From Dehalococcoidia bacterium (GTDB lineage: Bacteria; Chloroflexota; Dehalococcoidia; Tepidiformales; Tepidiformaceae): a stretch of DNA of 46,651 nucleotides. Within the stretch, counting starts at the first letter, position 1. Each line of letters begins with the position of its first letter. The position numbers were made by a program, and so were the translations under genes. Positions 41,731 through 46,651 of the stretch are shown here, one piece after another. The notes under the pieces were generated by a model. It had not been told where the DNA came from and ran no database searches. It was given only the letters and a program-made list of their open reading frames with translations. The stretch lies in NCBI GenBank assembly GCA_009841435.1, contig VXLW01000006.1, positions 1-46,651 of the forward strand. The letters are read 5' to 3'.

Positions 41731-42669
41731 ATGCGAGTAGCAGTTCTTGGCGGAAGCGGGTTCATCGGGCCGCGGGTGATGCGGCGGCTAGTGGAACACG
41801 GGCACGAGGTCCACTGCATGGACATCGCGCCGGAGGCGCCGGCGCTCGACCTGCTGCGTGACCGTGTCCAGATCACGCGTGGCGATATCACGCTCATGGA
41901 CGATGTGGTCGAAGCGCTCACGCTGAGCAAGCCCGACCGGGTCCTGAACCTCGCGTATGCGCTGGGGGCGGGCGAGAGTGACCCCCACCCGCAGGTGCGG
42001 CTGAACATTCTCGGGATGGACAACTGCTTCGAGGCAGCCCGCATCCTGGGAATCCGGCGGGTGGTGTACGCGAGCTCGCTGGCGGTCTACGGGCCGCAGC
42101 GTCTGCACGGCGAGCGCGCGGTGACCGAGGACGACCTCTGCCTCGGGACGGGCATCTACGCCGTCTCGAAGATCTTCAACGAGCACCAGGCGGAGTGGTA
42201 CAACCGCGCCTTCGACATGGCGATCACGGGCGTCCGGCCCGCGAATATCACGGGGCCGGACAAGGTTCGCGGGTCGATGAACCACGTGCAGTGCCAGGTG
42301 CTGCCGGCGCGGGGCGAGCCCGTCAGCTTCCCCTACCGGGACACGATGACGCTGCCGCTGAACGTCGAGGACATCGCCGAGGTGTTCCTGCGGGTGACGC
42401 TGGCGGAGGAGACGGCCTACCCGATCTACAACTCGGGCGGGAACTCCACGAGCCTGGGCGAGCTGGCAGGCATCGTGCGAGACTTCCTGCCGGACGCGGA
42501 GATCGCGTTCGACGAGGATGAGGGCGGACGTGATGCGTCGGGGCTCTTCCTGATGGACAACTCCCGTCTCGTGGAGGAGTTCGAGGTCGAGTACGCCCCG
42601 TTCCGGCAGCGCGTGCTGGAGACCCTGAACGAAGTGCGGCGCGTCGAGGGGCTCCCGCCGATCGGCTAG
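41731..42669 (+). CDS. NAD-dependent epimerase/dehydratase (extended SDR)
   Basis: 312 aa. Rossmann motif GGSGFIG at the N-terminus, VYASSLAVYGP and the catalytic YxxxK in YAVSK; GVRPANITGP and YNSGGNSTSLGELAGIVRDFLP are usual for sugar-epimerase-like SDRs. It acts on a hydroxyl or keto group with NAD(P). In this cluster a non-sugar substrate, shared with the P450 and enoate reductase, is equally likely. Confidence 0.9.
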   Translation: MRVAVLGGSGFIGPRVMRRLVEHGHEVHCMDIAPEAPALDLLRDRVQITRGDITLMDDVVEALTLSKPDRVLNLAYALGAGESDPHPQVRLNILGMDNCFEAARILGIRRVVYASSLAVYGPQRLHGERAVTEDDLCLGTGIYAVSKIFNEHQAEWYNRAFDMAITGVRPANITGPDKVRGSMNHVQCQVLPARGEPVSFPYRDTMTLPLNVEDIAEVFLRVTLAEETAYPIYNSGGNSTSLGELAGIVRDFLPDAEIAFDEDEGGRDASGLFLMDNSRLVEEFEVEYAPFRQRVLETLNEVRRVEGLPPIG

Positions 42670-42724
42670 AGCGTGGCCGCTCTGGTAGAAGATTCCCAGA
42701 CAGCAAGCCCAGCAGGAGCGTCCC

Positions 42725-43840
42725 ATGCTGACCGACCTCGACGACACCCTCCTTCACCAGGCCCCACTCCCGTTCGCGTTCGTGGGCACCAGCGACCACC
42801 GGTTCTACGACCGCTACTGGTTCGAGGCGGTAGCGCCGGACGGTGGGGCGGGCGCGCTCGTGAGCATGGGGCGCTACCCCAACATGAACGTCCTCGACGG
42901 ATTCGTGGCCGCACAGACGGAGGGCAAGCAATACAACGTCCGCTTCTCGCGAGAGTTGCGGCCGGCCTTCGCGGAGACGAAGGTTGGGGGTCTCAGCGTA
43001 TCGCTGGTCGAGCCGCTGAGGGTGCTTCGCCTCAGGCTAGAGGAGGGCGACCATCCCCTCTCCTGCGACCTGACGTGGACGGGCAGCCTCCCGGCGCGGC
43101 TGGAGGACCACAGCTTCTCCCGTTCGCAGGGGCGGGTCGTCTCGGACATGTACCGCTTCGCGCAGGTGGGGACGGTGGGCGGCTCGCTGAGCATCGACGG
43201 TCACGACTTCGCGGCGGCCGACTGGTTCGGGGCGCGGGACCACTCGTGGGGGGTGCGTCCCGGTGTGGGGGGCTTCGAGCCGGTGACGAGCGGTGCGGCA
43301 GGCGGGGCGGGAGGACGGCTGTTCATCTGGCTCGCGTTCCGAGTGGACGAGTTCGGAGGTTATGTGCAGCTCCATGAGGACCACATGGGGAGACGGCAGT
43401 CGCTCGACGGTGCGCTGGTCTGGCCCGCGGAGGCGGGGCGGCCGGAGCTTCGTATCGTCGATATGGAACACGACCTGACCTTCCACGAGGGAACGCGCGC
43501 CTTCAGCCATGCGCGGCTGGTCCTGACGACCGAGGACGAGAAGCGCTGGGAGGTGGAGGCGGAGCCGCTGTTCACCGCCTGGGCGTACAAGGGGACGGGG
43601 TACGGCACCGGCTACAACGACGAGAAGGGGCTCGGTGCGTATCGGAGCGAGTACGTCGAGGAGACGGACGTGTACGACGTTTCACACCCGGAGATCGTGC
43701 GGAATCTCGATGGCGCCCAGGTCCCCTCGGGCCACCGCGAGCAGCCGGTGCGACTCTCGGTGAACGGGAAGCCCGGCTTCGGGCACCTGCCCATCATGGT
43801 GATGGGACCGAACCAGCGGTACGGGCTCCAGGCGCAGTAG
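42725..43840 (+). CDS. AttH/CrtC-like lipocalin-fold protein (DUF7064/DUF7065-like)
   Basis: 371 aa, no signal peptide. Two beta-rich halves; HRFYDRYWFEAVAPDGGAG at the start, RLEDHSFSRSQG in the middle and DWFGARDHSWGVRP are typical of the AttH/CrtC/DUF7064 group, whose members include hydratases on carotenoids and proteins of lipid or terpene breakdown clusters. GKPGFGHLPIMVMG near the end. Exact reaction unknown. The APH-fold gene follows 2 bp after its stop. Confidence 0.7.
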   Translation: MLTDLDDTLLHQAPLPFAFVGTSDHRFYDRYWFEAVAPDGGAGALVSMGRYPNMNVLDGFVAAQTEGKQYNVRFSRELRPAFAETKVGGLSVSLVEPLRVLRLRLEEGDHPLSCDLTWTGSLPARLEDHSFSRSQGRVVSDMYRFAQVGTVGGSLSIDGHDFAAADWFGARDHSWGVRPGVGGFEPVTSGAAGGAGGRLFIWLAFRVDEFGGYVQLHEDHMGRRQSLDGALVWPAEAGRPELRIVDMEHDLTFHEGTRAFSHARLVLTTEDEKRWEVEAEPLFTAWAYKGTGYGTGYNDEKGLGAYRSEYVEETDVYDVSHPEIVRNLDGAQVPSGHREQPVRLSVNGKPGFGHLPIMVMGPNQRYGLQAQ

Positions 43841-43842
43841 CG

Positions 43843-44910
43843 ATGGTCGACGCAGGGGCGGTGGCGGGGTATTTCGCCGAACGGCTCGACGAGGCAGTCA
43901 CGGTCAGCTCCCTCAAGCAGACGTTCCCGGGGATGTCGCGGGAGACGTGGATCGTCGAGGCGGAGGTGGGTGAACGGGCCGCGAAGCGGCGCCGGGACCT
44001 CGTGCTGCGCATCGACCTGCCGAGCGGGGGGATCGTGCCGCTGCCGCTAAAGACGGAGTGGGAGGTCTACGTACGGCTGTGGCCGTCGCCAGTTCCCGTG
44101 GCCGAGCCCCTCTGGTACGACGAGGGGCTCGCCTTCGCCGAAGGGCGGCCGCACATGGTCCGCGAGCTTGTCGAGGGGGCCACTAACGTCCCGGACCTGA
44201 TGGCGCCCGGCGCGGAGGGGGACGCACTCCGGCGCAGCGTGGCGTTCGAGCATGCGGAGAAGCTCGCCCTGGTGCACTCGCTGGACTGGAAACAGTACGG
44301 GCTCGACGAGGTGCTGGCCGCACCCAAGTCGCCGGCGGACGCCATCCGGCAGGACTTCGAGATGTGGAAGGAAATCTGGTTCGAGTGCCGTTCCGCCCCG
44401 TACCCGGAGATCACCGACGCCCTCTACTGGCTGGAGGAGCAGATCCCGACGGATAGCCCGCGCACCTCGCTGATCAAGGGGAACAACGGCATCGGCGAGG
44501 AGATCTGGCGAGACGGGAAGATCGTGGCGATGAGCGACTGGGAGCTGGCCGCGCTCGGGGACGCCGCGCAGGACTGGGCCTTCTCACAGGGGATGCTCGG
44601 CCTCTGGGACCCCGACGAAACCCTGGCTCACTACGAGGAGGCGGCAGGCTTCAAGCTGTCGCCTCGCACGATGGCGTTCAGCCAGCTTTTCATCGCGTTC
44701 AAGTCGACGGTCTGCCTGAACAGTGCGCTGCGGGGGTTCATGGACGGCCGCGACCGCCGTCCGGGGGTTGCGGTGATGGGCATCTCGAGCCCGCGGAACG
44801 CCGCCGGGAGGCTCGCGTCCGTCGTGGGGATGGAGCTCGAAGAGGCGGCCCGCGCGCTCGCGCCGCGAGGACCGGACGGCAGCCCGTACATCAGGGGGGA
44901 ACGATCGTGA
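43843..44910 (+). CDS. APH-fold phosphotransferase-family protein with degenerate catalytic loop
   Basis: 355 aa. The aminoglycoside phosphotransferase/choline-kinase fold is recognisable: RDLVLRIDLP (Lys-strand region), FEHAEKLALVHSLDW and SDWELAALGDAAQDWAF with the metal Asp232. The catalytic loop that normally reads HGDxxxxN is KGNNGIGE here (212-219), so His, the catalytic Asp and the metal Asn are all changed. Relatives near acyl-CoA dehydrogenase and steroid genes usually keep HGD. It may be a pseudokinase that binds substrate or nucleotide, or use other chemistry. Stop overlaps the next start. Confidence 0.85.
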   Translation: MVDAGAVAGYFAERLDEAVTVSSLKQTFPGMSRETWIVEAEVGERAAKRRRDLVLRIDLPSGGIVPLPLKTEWEVYVRLWPSPVPVAEPLWYDEGLAFAEGRPHMVRELVEGATNVPDLMAPGAEGDALRRSVAFEHAEKLALVHSLDWKQYGLDEVLAAPKSPADAIRQDFEMWKEIWFECRSAPYPEITDALYWLEEQIPTDSPRTSLIKGNNGIGEEIWRDGKIVAMSDWELAALGDAAQDWAFSQGMLGLWDPDETLAHYEEAAGFKLSPRTMAFSQLFIAFKSTVCLNSALRGFMDGRDRRPGVAVMGISSPRNAAGRLASVVGMELEEAARALAPRGPDGSPYIRGERS

Positions 44911-45413
44911 GACCCAGCACGAAGGAACTGCTCGACTCAATTGCGGAGGCGCTGGACTCGCGCGTGGCCCCGACCGTGACGGACCCGTGGGCGGCGAGCT
45001 CGCTGCGGAGCATCGGCACGCTGCTCAATCATCTGTCCGTCCGCGTCGAGAGCGAGCTCACGATCCTCGCGGAGGGGAACGCCGACCTTCGCGAGGTGCT
45101 GGCGGACGCCTGCGACCGGCTGGAAGGTCGGGCGACGCCCAGCCGTCCCTCGATGCGAGCGGACATGCAGGCGTTGCTCCTGGAGATGGACTCGCGGGGC
45201 ACAGACGGCGTGGCAACGGTGGCGCTGCTGGAGGAAGCGAGCAGGGCCCTGAACGAACAGACCGAAAGGCTGGTGCGGGTCGTTCACGAAGACCGGGGAT
45301 CGCTGGGAGACGGGGTTCACGAGGAGCTGCTGGGGTCACTCCGTCGGTACTTCGAACGCCAGCGGGAGCGGGAGGCGCCGCTGTACGAGGCGCTCGCCGG
45401 CCCGATGTTCTGA
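44907..45413 (+). CDS. Helical hypothetical protein between APH-like and PEP-enzyme genes
   Basis: 168 aa; GTG overlaps the APH-like stop (GTGA). Almost wholly helical by eye (TKELLDSIAEALDS, MQALLLEMDSRG, ALLEEASRALNEQTERLVRVV, LLGSLRRYFERQREREAPLYEAL). No signal or membrane segment, no cysteines beyond one. Family not recognised. Position suggests an accessory subunit of the APH-like protein or PEP-utilizing enzyme. Confidence 0.75.
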   Translation: MRPSTKELLDSIAEALDSRVAPTVTDPWAASSLRSIGTLLNHLSVRVESELTILAEGNADLREVLADACDRLEGRATPSRPSMRADMQALLLEMDSRGTDGVATVALLEEASRALNEQTERLVRVVHEDRGSLGDGVHEELLGSLRRYFERQREREAPLYEALAGPMF

Positions 45414-45440
45414 GTTGGGCAGCCGGAGGATGATGAGCAG

Positions 45441-46651
45441 ATGACCGAGATCGAATTCGTCCTGCCCGACCCGGAGCTCGAGCAGTACACCTGGGTGTAC
45501 GAGAACGAGCACGGTCCGGCCTCCCAGCCACCACTCACGCGGGAGCCGGGCTTTGGACCCCCGCCGGAGCCGGGCGCTCCACCCTCCCGACTGATCATCA
45601 ACGGCTACAACTACTTCCGCTCGGGTCCGACGGGGGAGATGCCGAGCTCCTTCGACCTGCCCGATCTCGGGGGGGCGACCGCGCTCGAGGCCTGGAACGA
45701 CAAGTGGCTGCCGCAGGTGGACGCGCTGTTCGACGAGCTGTCCGGCTTCGACGCCACCGCAGTCGGGGAGGGGGCGTGGCAGGAGGTTCTCGACGGCCAG
45801 GCGTCCGAGTTCCGGCGAGTGTTCGCGGGGGTCCACGGCGAGTGCGTCCTGACCTCGGGGCAGCTGGCCCGGGACTTCGTCGATGCGTACTGCGAGGTCC
45901 TCGGCGAGGACCGACGGGACGACGGCCACGCCATCCTGCAAGGCTTCCCGAACCAGACCCTCGACCGTGCGATTGCGCTGTGGGAGCTCGGACGAGAGGT
46001 TCGTGCCGACGCTGAGTTGCGGGCGGTGGTCGAGGAGGGCACAGGCGTTGGGCATGCCGCGTTCAACCGGCGCCTTGAGGGTTTCCTCGAGGAGTTCGGC
46101 CACACGATCGACGCGCAGGTTCCAGATGCGCCCACGTGGCGGGAAGATCCGCGTCCGGCGCTCGACCTCGTCCTTCGCTATGCGGACGGGCCCGAAGATG
46201 CGTCCCCATTCCGGGCCGCGGAGGCGCAGGTGGCCCGGCGGCAAGAGTTGGAGGCGGAGCTGGAGGCGCTCGTGATGAGCGACCAGCGCGTGCGCGAGTT
46301 GCTGGACAGGCTCCCGGGGGCGCAGGAGCTGCTGCCAGTTCGCGAGGACCACAACACGCTCTGCGACCAGCGGCTGGGGGCGGCCTCGCGCTACCGCTGG
46401 CTGAGCATCGGCAGGCTGTTGCTGGAGCGGGGGCTCGCGGAGGAGGCCGGGGACGTCTTCTACTTCACGCTGGATGAGTTGCGCGAGGCGCTGGAGAGCG
46501 GCAGCGCTCCGGAGAGCCGCGCCCTTGAGGAGCGCCGCCGGGAGCAGGCGGCCTTCCGGGCGGTGCAGCCACCGCCGGTCCTCGGACGGCCGCTCGCCGG
46601 CGAGGCAAGCGAGGCAGGGGTGCTGCGGGGGACGGGGGCTCGGATATCTGG
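45441..46651 (+). CDS. PEP-utilizing enzyme-like protein, partial (runs off right edge)
   Basis: At least 403 aa from the ATG at 45441. The N-terminus (EQYTWVYENEHGPASQPPLT) is followed by a helical region LDGQASEFRRVFAGVHGECVLTSGQLARDFVDAY, then LEGFLEEFGHTIDAQVPDAPTWREDPRP and ASRYRWLSIGRLLLERGLAEEAGDVFYFTLDEL. This matches the central, substrate-binding helical region of rifampin-phosphotransferase/PEP-synthase-like proteins; the swivelling His domain would lie beyond the window. There is no ATP-grasp domain at the N-terminus, so a nucleotide-binding partner would have to be separate. Confidence 0.75.
   Translation, partial: MTEIEFVLPDPELEQYTWVYENEHGPASQPPLTREPGFGPPPEPGAPPSRLIINGYNYFRSGPTGEMPSSFDLPDLGGATALEAWNDKWLPQVDALFDELSGFDATAVGEGAWQEVLDGQASEFRRVFAGVHGECVLTSGQLARDFVDAYCEVLGEDRRDDGHAILQGFPNQTLDRAIALWELGREVRADAELRAVVEEGTGVGHAAFNRRLEGFLEEFGHTIDAQVPDAPTWREDPRPALDLVLRYADGPEDASPFRAAEAQVARRQELEAELEALVMSDQRVRELLDRLPGAQELLPVREDHNTLCDQRLGAASRYRWLSIGRLLLERGLAEEAGDVFYFTLDELREALESGSAPESRALEERRREQAAFRAVQPPPVLGRPLAGEASEAGVLRGTGARIS

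Noticed and set aside
45336-46352. 338-codon minus-strand open frame
   Set aside because: Antisense to the PEP-utilizing enzyme; no recognisable domain.

Overview
The window is GC-rich bacterial chromosome, almost fully coding, with genes on both strands, many GTG/TTG starts and many 1-4 bp stop/start overlaps. Recurrent family types (CaiB/BaiF CoA-transferases, SCP-x-like thiolases paired with DUF35 OB-fold proteins, P450, flavin enoate reductase, Eis-like acetyltransferase) and Ala/Pro/Thr/Glu-rich linkers behind lipoprotein signals suggest a free-living aerobic or microaerobic Chloroflexota member (Dehalococcoidia-like). Actinobacteria remain possible. This placement is an inference from gene content; no rRNA, tRNA, CRISPR array or insertion sequence was seen.

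Layout. 1-4.9 kb: a left-truncated Lhr-type helicase (minus strand), a Pro/Glu-repeat surface protein with a sortase-like tail, and a two-domain VOC protein. 4.9-8.3 kb: a diacylglycerol-kinase-family lipid kinase, then recF and dnaN arranged back to back. 8.3-14.5 kb (minus): a dipeptide-type ABC binding lipoprotein, two overlapping CaiB/BaiF genes, a DUF3179 lipoprotein and a small downstream frame. 14.7-18 kb (plus): two DppB/DppC-type permeases, a 30-codon leader ORF and an Eis-like acetyltransferase. 18-19.6 kb (minus): thiolase-like plus DUF35 pair. 19.9-24.4 kb (plus): a repeat-rich lipoprotein, a two-component system and a lipoprotein GH3 hexosaminidase. 24.4-26.2 kb (minus): NCS2 permease with an extra C-terminal domain. 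26.2-28.4 kb (plus): a second DUF35/thiolase pair and a small HAD protein. 28.4-34.1 kb: zinc-ribbon protein, ABC-2 exporter, class I aminotransferase, thioredoxin-like protein and PlsC-type acyltransferase. 34.1-38.3 kb: class III aminotransferase, then a 3'-truncated amidase facing a 3'-truncated epoxide hydrolase, and a zinc alcohol dehydrogenase. 38.5 kb to the right end (plus): P450, flavin enoate reductase, SDR epimerase, AttH/CrtC-like lipocalin-fold protein, APH-fold protein with a broken catalytic loop, a helical protein and a PEP-utilizing enzyme running off the window.

How the genes work together. Much of the window looks like catabolism of hydrophobic or CoA-linked organic acids: CoA transfer (CaiB pair), carbon-carbon cleavage (thiolase/DUF35 pairs), oxidation (P450, alcohol dehydrogenase, enoate reductase) and uptake (dipeptide-type transporter). 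Four places hold the strongest signals: (i) the tandem CaiB genes, one of which lacks the catalytic Asp, suggesting a heteromer; (ii) the tail-to-tail truncation of amidase and epoxide hydrolase, which looks like a deletion scar; (iii) the enoate reductase missing one Fe-S cysteine; (iv) the terminal P450-to-PEP-enzyme run, where a degenerate APH-fold protein, a helical protein and a PEP-utilizing enzyme without an N-terminal ATP-grasp domain may form an undescribed phosphotransfer or substrate-activation module.
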